Part shown: positions 25,253-33,483 of the stretch, piece after piece
Position numbering within the stretch: position 1 is the first letter of the stretch
Layout: the number at the start of each line of letters is the position of its first letter
DNA from: Homoserinibacter sp. GY 40078
GTDB lineage: Bacteria > Actinomycetota > Actinomycetes > Actinomycetales > Microbacteriaceae
Direction of reading: 5' to 3'
Assembly (NCBI RefSeq): GCF_008017545.1
Contig: NZ_VRTZ01000002.1
Location: 372,001 to 436,000 of the forward strand
Length of the DNA stretch: 64,000 nucleotides
Program-made: the position numbers and the translations under genes
The notes under the pieces: generated by a model
Databases searched by the model: none
What the model saw: the letters and a program-made list of their open reading frames with translations, nothing else
What the model was told of the DNA's origin: nothing

Positions 25253-26448
25253 TGGCCGGTTCGTTCGACGAGTCGGGAGCCGACCTGGAACTGGTCGGAG
25301 TCACGAAGCGCTTCCCCGGCTTCACCGCGATCGAGAATCTCAACCTCACGATCCCCGCGGGCTCGTTCTTCGCGCTCCTCGGCCCGTCCGGATGCGGGAA
25401 GACGACCACCTTGCGGCTCGTCGCCGGGCTCGAAGAGCCGAGCGCCGGACGCATCCTCATCGGCGGCAAGGACGTCACCGCCACGAAGCCGCACCAGCGC
25501 CCCGTGAACACGGTGTTCCAGAGCTACGCACTGTTCCCGCACATGAGCGTGCTCGGCAACGTCGCATTCGGGCTCCGCAGGCGTGGCATCCCCAACGCCG
25601 ACGAGCGTGCGCACGAGGCGCTCCGCCTCGTCGAGCTCGACCACCTCGCGGCCCGGCGTCCCACACAGCTCTCCGGCGGTCAGCAACAGCGCGTCGCCCT
25701 CGCGCGCGCGATCGTGAACCGCCCTGCGCTGCTGCTCCTCGACGAGCCGCTCGGTGCGCTCGACCTCAAGTTGCGTCGCCAGATGCAGCTCGAGCTCAAG
25801 TCCATCCAAGGTGAAGTGGGGCTCACGTTCCTCCACGTCACCCACGACCAGGAGGAGGCCATGACGATGGCCGACACGGTCGCGGTGATGAACAAGGGCC
25901 GCATCGAGCAGATGGGCGCGCCCGAGGAGCTGTACGAGCTGCCCCGCACCGCGTTCGTCGCGAACTTCCTCGGGCAGTCGAATCTCTTCACCGGGGACGT
26001 CGTGCAGTCGTCGCAGGACTCGATCACCGTCGACATCGCGGGCGTCGGGATCACCGTGCCGCGCGAGCGCGCACAGCGTCACGCGGGGGAGGTCACGATC
26101 GGCGTCCGCCCCGAGAAGCTCACCCTCCACACGACGAAGCCCGCTCCGGCGAGTGAGACCAACGTCCTCGGCCCGGGAACCGTGACCGACGTGTCGTTCA
26201 CGGGTGTCTCCACGCAGTACCTCGTGCAGGTCCCCGGACTGCCGGTCATCACGGTGTTCGCCCAGAACATGTCGTTCGGACCGGTCGTCGAGCCGGGCGC
26301 CGAGGTCTGGGTCTCCTGGCGTGTCGAGCACGGCTTCGGCCTCGCCGACGAGCCCTCCGCCGAGCCGCGCTTCGCGGACGACGACGACACCCGCACGATC
26401 GCCGTCCAGCGACGTCAGCGGCTCGAGGACGAGCTGGACGAGGCCTGA
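25252..26448 (+). CDS. potA: Spermidine/putrescine ABC transporter, ATP-binding protein
   Basis: A 398-residue ATPase with Walker A GPSGCGKT (44-51), Q-loop VFQSYALFPHM, signature LSGGQQQRVALARA, Walker B LLLLDEPLGALD and the H-loop histidine in VTHDQEEAMTMAD. After residue 240 there is a TOBE domain (TIGVRPEKL), usual for PotA/MalK-type importers. The ATG overlaps the potD stop (TGATG). The permease gene starts one base after its stop. The protein energises polyamine import on the cytoplasmic face. Confidence 0.94.
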   Translation: MAGSFDESGADLELVGVTKRFPGFTAIENLNLTIPAGSFFALLGPSGCGKTTTLRLVAGLEEPSAGRILIGGKDVTATKPHQRPVNTVFQSYALFPHMSVLGNVAFGLRRRGIPNADERAHEALRLVELDHLAARRPTQLSGGQQQRVALARAIVNRPALLLLDEPLGALDLKLRRQMQLELKSIQGEVGLTFLHVTHDQEEAMTMADTVAVMNKGRIEQMGAPEELYELPRTAFVANFLGQSNLFTGDVVQSSQDSITVDIAGVGITVPRERAQRHAGEVTIGVRPEKLTLHTTKPAPASETNVLGPGTVTDVSFTGVSTQYLVQVPGLPVITVFAQNMSFGPVVEPGAEVWVSWRVEHGFGLADEPSAEPRFADDDDTRTIAVQRRQRLEDELDEA

Positions 26449-26449
26449 G

Positions 26450-27364
26450 ATGGCCTTCGGCGCGTTCGCGAACACGGGCCCGGATCTCTCCGCCGCAGCC
26501 CCGCGTCGGCGCAGCTACGTCGCCCTCATCCTCCTGCTGCCGGGTGTCCTGTATCTCGTCGCGACCTTCGTCGCGCCGCTCGTCTCGCTCGTTCTCACGA
26601 GCTTCAAGGAACCGGGCGGCGACTTCGAGGTCGGCGAGTACGTCTACGCGTTCCGGTGGGAGAACTACACGGAGGCGATCGGTCGCTTCGGCGAGATCTT
26701 CCTGCGCACCTTCGGCTACTCGGCGCTCGCGACGATCCTCGCCCTCCTGATCAGCTATCCGCTCGCCTACTTCATCGGGGTCTCGCTGCGAAGGTTCCCG
26801 CTGTGGCAGAGCCTCACGCTGATCCTCGTGATCGCGCCGTTCTTCATCAGCTTCCTGCTGCGGACGCTCGCGCTCAAGGCGATCTTCGCCGACGAGGGGC
26901 CGGTCGTCCCGGCGCTGCAGAGCATCGGCATCCTCAGCTCCGATCAGTACCTCAACGGCACCGCGTTCACCGTGGTGCTCGGTCTCACGTACAACTACAT
27001 CCCGTTCATGACCCTGCCGATCTACGCCTCGCTCGAGCGACTCGATCTGCGCTACGTCGAAGCCGGGGGAGACCTGTACGCGGGACCCGCCCAACGCTTC
27101 TGGCGGATCATCCTCCCGCTCTCGATTCCGGGTGTCGTGTCCGGGACGCTCCTGACCTTCATCCCCGCATCGGGCGACTACGTCAACGCGAGCAAGGACT
27201 TCCTGGGATCGACGAACACCGTGATGGCGGGCAATGTGATCAACGACCTGTTCTTCCAGAGCTTCTATCCGGTGTCCGCGGCGGTATCGATCCTCCTGAT
27301 GATCGCGATCCTCATCCCCGTGACGGCATACGTCGCCCGAAGCGGATCGGAGGACCTGCTGTGA
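26450..27364 (+). CDS. potB: Polyamine ABC transporter permease (PotB-type)
   Basis: A 304-residue permease with six predicted membrane helices starting at residue 22 (YVALILLLPGVLYLVATFV). The cytoplasmic EAA loop that docks on the ATPase is visible as EAGGDLYAGPAQRFWRIILPLSIPG. The start ATG lies one base after potA, and potC overlaps its stop by 4 bases. It forms the channel together with PotC. Confidence 0.92.
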   Translation: MAFGAFANTGPDLSAAAPRRRSYVALILLLPGVLYLVATFVAPLVSLVLTSFKEPGGDFEVGEYVYAFRWENYTEAIGRFGEIFLRTFGYSALATILALLISYPLAYFIGVSLRRFPLWQSLTLILVIAPFFISFLLRTLALKAIFADEGPVVPALQSIGILSSDQYLNGTAFTVVLGLTYNYIPFMTLPIYASLERLDLRYVEAGGDLYAGPAQRFWRIILPLSIPGVVSGTLLTFIPASGDYVNASKDFLGSTNTVMAGNVINDLFFQSFYPVSAAVSILLMIAILIPVTAYVARSGSEDLL

Positions 27365-28230
27365 GCACTCAGGAGGCGGCCGCTCTCGCCGAGGCGGAGC
27401 GCGCACCGCGCGAGCGTCGCCCGCGCTCGGGCCGAGGAGGCGCGGGCACCTGGGTGGTGGGGGCGTACTCGCTCCTGGCGCTCGGGCTCATGCTCATCCC
27501 GATCGTCTACACGATCGTGTTCTCGTTCAACGACGCGCGCCGCACGAACATCGTCTGGCGCGGTTTCACGCTCGACAACTGGCTCGGCATCTGCGATGAC
27601 GCACGCGTGTGCGAAGCGTTCGGCAACAGCATCCTCGTCGGAGTCACGGCGACACTCGTCGCCACGATCCTCGGAACGATGATCGCGATCGCGATCGTGC
27701 GATACACCTTCCGGTTCCGCACGCTCGTGACGGTGCTGCTGTTCCTGCCGATGGCCACGCCGGAGGTCGTGCTCGGCTCGGGGCTCGGCTCCCAGTTCGT
27801 GAACCTCGGCGTCGAGCGCGGACTCTGGACCGTGATCGTCGCGCACATCATGTTCTGCATCAGCTTCGTCGTCGTCACCGTCCGTGCGCGGGTGGCGAGC
27901 CTCGACCCCTCGCTCGAGGAGGCGGGTCGCGATCTCTACGCGAGTCCCGCGCAGGTGTTCTGGCGCGTCACTCTGCCGCTGCTCATGCCCGGGATCCTCG
28001 CCGCCGCCTTGCTGTGCTTCGCGCTCAGCTTCGACGACTTCATCATCACCAACTTCGTCTCGGGCAACGCCGAGACCTTCCCGAAGTTCGTCTACGTCGC
28101 CGCCTCGCGCGGCATACCGCCGCAGGCGAACGTGATCGCCTCCGCGGTCTTCGTGCTCGCGATCCTCATCGTGCTCATCGCCCAGCTCTCGGCCGGATTC
28201 CGGCGCAGGCGGCTCGCGAAGTCGGGGTGA
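27361..28230 (+). CDS. potC: Polyamine ABC transporter permease (PotC-type)
   Basis: A 289-residue permease with a longer basic and Gly-rich N-terminal tail, six membrane helices starting near residue 31, and the EAA loop EAGRDLYASPAQVFWRVTLPLLMPG followed by the PotC-typical SFDDFIITNFVSG. The GTG start overlaps potB (GTGA) and its stop overlaps the transaminase gene (GTGA), so five genes from potD onward form one tightly coupled unit. It pairs with PotB to form the import channel. Confidence 0.92.
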   Translation: MSTQEAAALAEAERAPRERRPRSGRGGAGTWVVGAYSLLALGLMLIPIVYTIVFSFNDARRTNIVWRGFTLDNWLGICDDARVCEAFGNSILVGVTATLVATILGTMIAIAIVRYTFRFRTLVTVLLFLPMATPEVVLGSGLGSQFVNLGVERGLWTVIVAHIMFCISFVVVTVRARVASLDPSLEEAGRDLYASPAQVFWRVTLPLLMPGILAAALLCFALSFDDFIITNFVSGNAETFPKFVYVAASRGIPPQANVIASAVFVLAILIVLIAQLSAGFRRRRLAKSG

Positions 28231-29600
28231 GCGTGTACGGCGATCGAGCGCGCCTCACGACGCTGTGGGACGCCGAGCGGGAGCTCTTCCGGGCGACCCA
28301 TCCCGCGTCGGGCGAACTGTGGAGCCGTGCGTCCGCGCACCTGCCGGGCGGCGTTCCGATGCTCTGGATGTCGAAGTGGCCGGGCGACTGGCCGGTCTAC
28401 GTCGAGGAGGCGTCCGGCGCGCACTTCCGCTGCGCGGACGGTATCGATTACGTCGACCTGTGCCTCGGCGACACAGGGGCGATGGTCGGTCATGCGCCGG
28501 AGGCGGCGGTGCGGGCGCTGACCGCCCGGCTCACGGCCGGCTCGACCTTCATGCTCCCCACGGAGGATGCGGCGATCGCTGCGGAGACGCTCTCGGAGCG
28601 CTTCGGACTGCCGGAGTGGCAGTTCACCCTCTCCGCGACCGATGCGAATCGGCACGTGCTCCGCTACGCGCGTCAGGCCACCGGGCGGCGCAAGGTTCTC
28701 GTGATCGACTACTGCTATCACGGCACCGTCGACGAGGCGTACGCCACCCTCGACGGCGACGGCAGAGTCGTCTCACGGCGGCGCAACATCGGACCGCCCG
28801 TGCCACTGGATGAGACCACGGTCGTGGTCGAGTTCGACGACCTGCCGGGTCTCGAGGCGGCGCTGGCGACGCGCGAGGTGGCCGCCGTGCTCATCGAACC
28901 CGCGATGACCAACATCGGCATCGTGCTGCCGTCACCCGGCTGGCACGACGCCGTGCGCGCGGCGTGCGACCGTACCGGAACGGTGCTCGTGATCGACGAG
29001 ACGCACACCCTGTCCGCGGGGCCCGGCGGCATGACCGCCCGCGACGGCCTGCGACCGGATGTGGTCGTCGTCGGAAAAACGATCGGGGGAGGCGTACCTG
29101 CCGGGGCGTGGGGGATGACCCGCGAGCTCGCCGATCGTGTGCGCGCGAGCCTCGACTGGGATGGCGAGGGGCGCGAAGACCTCGACGTCGGCGGGGTGGG
29201 CGGCACGCTCGCCGGGAACGCGCTCTCGATGGCGGGCATCCGGGCGACCCTCTCCGAGGTGCTCACGCCGGAGGTGTATCCCGGGATGATCGCGCGCGCG
29301 ACCGAGTGGACCCAGGGCGTTCAGGCCGCGATCGACCGGTTGGGCGCGCCGTGGCAGGTGACCCAGCTCGGGTGCCGGGCGGAATACAGTTTCCGCCCCA
29401 CGCCGCCCCGCAACGGGCAGGAGGCCGCCGATGCCGACGACTTCGCGCTGCAGCAGTACCTTCACCTGCACGCCCTCAACCGCGGCATCCTCATGACGCC
29501 GTTCCACAACATGGCGCTCATGAGCCCGGCGACCACGAGCGCAGATGTCGAGCGGCACACCGAGGCGTTCCACGACGCCGTCGAGGCTCTCTACGGCTGA
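28227..29600 (+). CDS. Class III aminotransferase, glutamate-1-semialdehyde-aminomutase-like
   Basis: A 457-residue fold-type I PLP enzyme most like the 'aspartate aminotransferase family' and glutamate-1-semialdehyde aminomutase branch. Visible are IDETHTLSAGPGG with Asp258, VVVGKTIGGGVPAGAWG with Schiff-base Lys284, and LCLGDTGAMVGHAP near the N-terminus. The usual S-G-T/S-E-A motif of this group reads SATDANRHVLR (136-146), a change found in a subset of omega-amino acid transaminases. Translational coupling to potC argues that it acts on an imported amine or omega-amino acid, not in tetrapyrrole synthesis. GTG 28227 overlaps the potC stop; GTG 28233 is an alternative. The substrate is unknown. 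Confidence 0.8.
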   Translation: MSVYGDRARLTTLWDAERELFRATHPASGELWSRASAHLPGGVPMLWMSKWPGDWPVYVEEASGAHFRCADGIDYVDLCLGDTGAMVGHAPEAAVRALTARLTAGSTFMLPTEDAAIAAETLSERFGLPEWQFTLSATDANRHVLRYARQATGRRKVLVIDYCYHGTVDEAYATLDGDGRVVSRRRNIGPPVPLDETTVVVEFDDLPGLEAALATREVAAVLIEPAMTNIGIVLPSPGWHDAVRAACDRTGTVLVIDETHTLSAGPGGMTARDGLRPDVVVVGKTIGGGVPAGAWGMTRELADRVRASLDWDGEGREDLDVGGVGGTLAGNALSMAGIRATLSEVLTPEVYPGMIARATEWTQGVQAAIDRLGAPWQVTQLGCRAEYSFRPTPPRNGQEAADADDFALQQYLHLHALNRGILMTPFHNMALMSPATTSADVERHTEAFHDAVEALYG

Positions 29601-29608
29601 ACCGCCGA

Positions 29609-30526
29609 TCAGAACGAGACGCGGAGCCCCGGGGTTCCGATCTCGGCGAGCACCGCGTCCGCCGTCGAGCGGGCGAGCAGCCCTTCCCGAACGAGCAGCT
29701 CGAGGCCCGCCGGTGTCGTCGCACGGTGCGACCCGTCGAGCGCCTTCACGGCGACGGAGGCGCCATCCGGTGTGACGAGCACGAGCACTCCCTCCGCCCC
29801 GAGCTTCGCGACGAGGCCGGTCTTCTCGATCGTCACCGTATTGGCGCGCCCGGGGCCATCGATGGCCCAGGGATGCGAACGGATCGCGTCGCCGAGAGCC
29901 GTGCCGCTGCGGGCCGTGCGCGACGCGGCACGCGCGAGCCCGACGAGGCTCATGAGCGGGACGGGTGCGCCGCATCCGTCGATTCCGAGGGTGCTGAGCG
30001 TCTCGCCTGCGAGAGAGGACGTCAGCTCCAGCACGTGCCGTTGCATCGGATGCGCCGGGTCCAGGTAGCCCTCCGTGTCCCATCCGTTCGCGACGCACGC
30101 AGCAAGGAATCCGGCGTGCTTGCCCGAGCAGTTCATCGTGATCGGACGCGGAGCGTCGGCCGCTCGGCGGGCGACCGGATCGGCGGGCCAGTCCGCGGGG
30201 CATCGCAGCGAGCTCTCGTCGAGCCCCGCGTGGTCGAGGATGCGGCGCACAACCTCGACGTGCCGAGGCGTTCCGGCATGACTCGCGGCGGTGAGGGCCG
30301 TTGCGACCTGATCGAGTACGACCCCCGCGAGTTCGACCGCCGTCGCCTGCACGAGCTTGAGGGTCGAGCGGGGATAGATGAGCGCGTCAGGGGAGCCGAG
30401 CGAGGCGAGGAGCGTGCCGTCCGGATCCACGACGGCCGCCGCACCGAGATGGCGCGACTCCGGGACCTCGCTCCGCCACACGGCACAGAGCTCGACCGAG
30501 CTCGCCGGGTCGAGCAGCGCCGTCAC
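29609..30526 (-). CDS. Asparaginase (AnsA/L-asparaginase II family)
   Basis: A 305-residue protein of the L-asparaginase II family (PF06089 type, distinct from the E. coli AnsB fold). Conserved blocks are YPRSTLKLVQA, NCSGKHAGFLAACVANG, IDGCGAPVPLM and EKTGLVAKLGAEGV. The STLK Ser/Lys pair and the CSGKH block are thought to form the active site, as in serine beta-lactamase-like enzymes. The start is GTG 30526, which overlaps the gabT stop by 4 bases, so it is the second gene of a gabT-asparaginase operon. It may hydrolyse asparagine or a related omega-amide. The link to GABA metabolism is by position only. Confidence 0.85.
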   Translation of the reverse strand: MTALLDPASSVELCAVWRSEVPESRHLGAAAVVDPDGTLLASLGSPDALIYPRSTLKLVQATAVELAGVVLDQVATALTAASHAGTPRHVEVVRRILDHAGLDESSLRCPADWPADPVARRAADAPRPITMNCSGKHAGFLAACVANGWDTEGYLDPAHPMQRHVLELTSSLAGETLSTLGIDGCGAPVPLMSLVGLARAASRTARSGTALGDAIRSHPWAIDGPGRANTVTIEKTGLVAKLGAEGVLVLVTPDGASVAVKALDGSHRATTPAGLELLVREGLLARSTADAVLAEIGTPGLRVSF

Positions 30527-31875
30527 GCGCCTACGGCCGCGAAGCACTCCGCGAGCACGTCCATCGCGTCGGTGAGCAGCTCGTCGCTGAGGGCGAGGCT
30601 CGGCAGGAAACGCAGCACGTTGCCGTACGTGCCGGCCGTCAGCACCAGCACGCCCCGCTGGGCGGCCTCTGCCGCGATCGCGTTCACCAGGTCGGCGCGT
30701 TCCGCTCCGGTCTCAGGGTCGAGCAGTTCGATCGCGATCATCGCGCCGATCCCGCGGACCTCCGCGATGACGGGGTACCGCTCGCGCAAGCTCTCGAGCG
30801 CCGTGCGCAGACCCGCCTCGATGCGACGCCCTTGGGCGAGGAGGTCGTCCTTCTCGATGCGCTCGAAGACGGCGACCGCCGCGGCGCACGCCACCGGGTT
30901 GCCGCCGAAGGTGCCACCGAGCCCGCCGGGCTGGGAGGCGTCCATGATCTCGGCGCGCCCCGTGACCCCGGCGAGCGGAAGGCCGCCCGCGATGCCCTTC
31001 GCCGAGAGCACGATGTCGGGCACGAGCCCGAAGTGGGAGCTGGCGAAGTAGGCGCCGGTGCGGGCCATACCCGACTGGATCTCGTCGGCGATGAACACGA
31101 TGCCGTTCGCCGTGCACCACTCCTGGAGCGCCGGAAGGTACCCCTCGGCGGGGACGATGAATCCGCCCTCGCCCTGGATCGGCTCGACGACGAGGCAGGC
31201 GAGATCCGCCGCTCCGACCGTCTTCTCGAGGTAGGCGATGGTCCGAGCCGCGGCGGCCGGCCCGTCGAGACCGTCGCGCAGCGGGTAGGAGTTCGGGGCG
31301 CGGTAGACATCGCCCGCGAACGGTCCGAATCCCAGCGAATAGGGCATCGCCTTGAAGTTCATGGCCATGGTGAGGTTCGTGCGCCCGTGGTAGGCGTGCT
31401 CGAGCACAGCCACCCCCGAGCGGCCCGTGTACTTGCGGGCGATCTTCACTCCGTTCTCCACGGCCTCCGCGCCGGAGTTCACGAGCACGGTCTTCTTCGC
31501 GAAGTCGCCCGGCGTGTGGGCCGCGAGCAGCTCGGCGACCCGGACGTATTCCTCGTACGGGGTGATCGTGAAGAGGGTGTGGACCACATCCGCCAACTGG
31601 GTCTGCGCGGCGGCGACCACCGCGTCGTCGGTGTGGCCGATCGTCGTGACGCCGATCCCCGCACCCAGATCGATGAACTGGTTGCCGTCGACGTCGAGGA
31701 GGATCGCGCCGTGCGCCCGCTCCACGAACACGGGCAGTGCGCTCGACACGCCGCCCGACACGACCGCGCGTCGGCGCTCCTGGAGCTCCACCGACCGCGG
31801 TCCGGGGATCGCGGTCACGACTCGGCGCTCCTGGGGGAGCGGCGCTACCGTGGGGGTGGTCAGGGTGTCGGTCAT
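30523..31875 (-). CDS. gabT: 4-aminobutyrate aminotransferase, copy 1
   Basis: A 450-residue GABA:2-oxoglutarate transaminase, giving succinate semialdehyde and glutamate. Key blocks are VLVNSGAEAVENGVKIARKYT, FIADEIQSGMARTG (Asp264) and VLSAKGIAGGLPLAGVTGRAE with Schiff-base Lys293. The N-terminal LPQERRVVTAIPGPRS is characteristic of actinobacterial GabT. A second copy lies at 33484-34806 and differs mainly in the N-terminus and in the 165-205 region. It is divergent from OsmC and leaderless, with TAGGAT 6 bases upstream. 5-Aminovalerate or beta-alanine are possible alternative substrates for one of the two copies. Confidence 0.92.
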   Translation of the reverse strand: MTDTLTTPTVAPLPQERRVVTAIPGPRSVELQERRRAVVSGGVSSALPVFVERAHGAILLDVDGNQFIDLGAGIGVTTIGHTDDAVVAAAQTQLADVVHTLFTITPYEEYVRVAELLAAHTPGDFAKKTVLVNSGAEAVENGVKIARKYTGRSGVAVLEHAYHGRTNLTMAMNFKAMPYSLGFGPFAGDVYRAPNSYPLRDGLDGPAAAARTIAYLEKTVGAADLACLVVEPIQGEGGFIVPAEGYLPALQEWCTANGIVFIADEIQSGMARTGAYFASSHFGLVPDIVLSAKGIAGGLPLAGVTGRAEIMDASQPGGLGGTFGGNPVACAAAVAVFERIEKDDLLAQGRRIEAGLRTALESLRERYPVIAEVRGIGAMIAIELLDPETGAERADLVNAIAAEAAQRGVLVLTAGTYGNVLRFLPSLALSDELLTDAMDVLAECFAAVGA

Positions 31876-31881
31876 GGAGCG

Positions 31882-31887
31882 ATCCTA
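31882..31887 (-). promoter_or_regulatory. -10 element of gabT copy 1, leaderless
   Basis: TAGGAT on the minus strand ends 6 bases before the ATG. There is no Shine-Dalgarno sequence between them. Confidence 0.55.
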
Positions 31888-31955
31888 ACTCGCGCGGACG
31901 CCGACCCAGCAGGTGCTGATTCCGACGTTCTGGCCCTCTCGAAGTGAGGAATCTG

Positions 31956-32444
31956 ATGGATCTGACCCACGAGTATGCGGTTTCCGTCGAATGGACGGGA
32001 AATCTCGGCACGGGCACGAGCGGCGGGCGCCGCGCGCACTCGCGCGATCACGTGGTACGTGCGGCGGGCAAGGTGCACGAGATCCACGGGTCGGCAGACC
32101 CCGCGTTCTTCGGCGACGCCGAGCGCTGGAATCCCGAGGAGATGCTGCTGTCCGCGCTGGCCCAGTGCCACATGCTGAGCTACCTCTACGTGGCGGTCCA
32201 GCGGGGCGTCGTCGTGGTCGCCTATCGGGACGACGCCGTGGCTCACCTTGAGCGTGACGCCGACGGCAGCGGCCGGATCACGGGCGCCACCCTGCGGCCC
32301 GTCGTGACGATCGCGGCGGGCTCGCCCGCCGACGCGGATGACGCACATGCGGAAGCGGCCCGCCTGTGCTTCATCGCCTCTTCCGTCGCGTTCCCCGTGC
32401 GTCACGAGGCGACGCTTCTGCTCGCGGACGACCCGCTCAGCTGA
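31956..32444 (+). CDS. OsmC family peroxide reductase
   Basis: A 162-residue OsmC/Ohr-like protein. It has the two redox cysteines in ALAQCHMLSYLYVA and AARLCFIASSVAFPVRH, plus the catalytic-loop glutamate in NPEEMLLSALAQC. Such proteins reduce organic hydroperoxides. An AGGA element 5-8 bases ahead supports ATG 31956 over the in-frame GTG at 31944. It is a single gene, divergent from gabT copy 1 and convergent with the HExxH protein. I see no redox-sensing regulator beside it. Confidence 0.88.
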   Translation: MDLTHEYAVSVEWTGNLGTGTSGGRRAHSRDHVVRAAGKVHEIHGSADPAFFGDAERWNPEEMLLSALAQCHMLSYLYVAVQRGVVVVAYRDDAVAHLERDADGSGRITGATLRPVVTIAAGSPADADDAHAEAARLCFIASSVAFPVRHEATLLLADDPLS

Positions 32445-32447
32445 GCG

Positions 32448-33476
32448 TCACGGGGCCTTCCGACTGTCGAGCTGGGCATAGAGGTCGGCGCGGTCCGCGT
32501 CGAGTGCCTGGAGCTCCGCAACCTTCTCGTTGTAGGCGTCGACGTCCGCGTTGAGCGCGAGACGTTCCGCCTCCAGGTCGTCGCCTCGTGCCAGCAGCTC
32601 CGCCCGTTCGGCGAAGAACTGCTGCTGCGACGCGAACGCTCCGGCGTCGGCGCGCGCATTGAAGTCGATGATGTCGGCATCGAGTTGCGCGCGCGCGGCG
32701 TCGTACGCGGCGGAGCGCTTCTCGAGGTCGGAATTCGCGGCGTCGAGCTCGTCGCTCAGCTCCTCGATGCGCGCGGTGACCTCATCGAGCGCAGCGGTCG
32801 ACGCGTCGTCGTACGCGAGCACGACGCTCCGGTCGGCGAAGACGCCGGCGTAGTGCGTCTCGAGCGCGGCGGGGAGGTCCGTGTACGAGGTGCCGAGACG
32901 CGAGTGCCACTCGTCGGCTTGTTGGGCCTCGGGATACCCGCTGACGATCCGCACGTTCTCGTCGTCGTCGGGGAGGGTGGCGACGTACTCCGCGACCAGC
33001 TCGTCGATGCGACGCGCCTCCGTGCGGGGCATGCGCTCGTACACGGCGTGCAGCAGCTCGTGCGCGGCAGTCGCCTCGACGGTCCCGGACAGTCGCTCGT
33101 CGCTCACATTGAAGACGTAGATCGTGCCGTCGTAGCAGCCGAGCACCACCTCACCCTCGAAGTCGCAGTGCTCCTCGAACGTACGTGCCTCGTCGACCTG
33201 CGGTCTCGAGGCGAAGAACACCCGACGTCCGTCCTCGGTGAGCGTCAGGTCGTCCGCAAGCTGCTCGATGTCGGACGCGGGCGGTTCCGTCCAGACGACC
33301 CACTGGTCCGCATAGACCTGACGCCGCTGCGCGTCCCACGGAGCGGCGACGATCCCGACGGTCGCGAGCACTGCGGTCACGGCGGTGAGGGCGATCCACC
33401 CGCGTGCGCGACGTCGCCGCCTCGGTCGCTCCCGCACCGGATGCGGCGGGAGCAGCGCGTCGATTCCGTCTGACAT
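32448..33476 (-). CDS. Membrane-anchored protein with HExxH metalloprotease-like motif and coiled coil
   Basis: A 342-residue protein of no recognised family. After a very basic N-terminus (RERPRRRRRARG) there is one membrane helix (about 27-45), so the rest is probably outside. The outer part contains AAHELLHAVYERM with His139-Glu140-x-x-His143, the zinc signature of gluzincin-type peptidases, and two cysteines (104 and 114) that could pair. From about residue 225 to the end the sequence is a long Ala/Glu/Asp-rich coiled coil. The gene follows gabT copy 2 by 7 bases and is probably co-transcribed with it, an odd partner for a metabolic enzyme. The third zinc ligand is not certain (Glu159 or Glu163 are candidates). 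ATG 33476 is chosen because upstream in-frame codons overlap gabT. Confidence 0.7.
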   Translation of the reverse strand: MSDGIDALLPPHPVRERPRRRRRARGWIALTAVTAVLATVGIVAAPWDAQRRQVYADQWVVWTEPPASDIEQLADDLTLTEDGRRVFFASRPQVDEARTFEEHCDFEGEVVLGCYDGTIYVFNVSDERLSGTVEATAAHELLHAVYERMPRTEARRIDELVAEYVATLPDDDENVRIVSGYPEAQQADEWHSRLGTSYTDLPAALETHYAGVFADRSVVLAYDDASTAALDEVTARIEELSDELDAANSDLEKRSAAYDAARAQLDADIIDFNARADAGAFASQQQFFAERAELLARGDDLEAERLALNADVDAYNEKVAELQALDADRADLYAQLDSRKAP

Positions 33477-33483
33477 CGTTCGG

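Noticed and set aside
28227-29600. Naming the transaminase hemL
   Set aside because: The phosphate-binding motif differs and it is coupled to a polyamine transporter rather than to tetrapyrrole genes.
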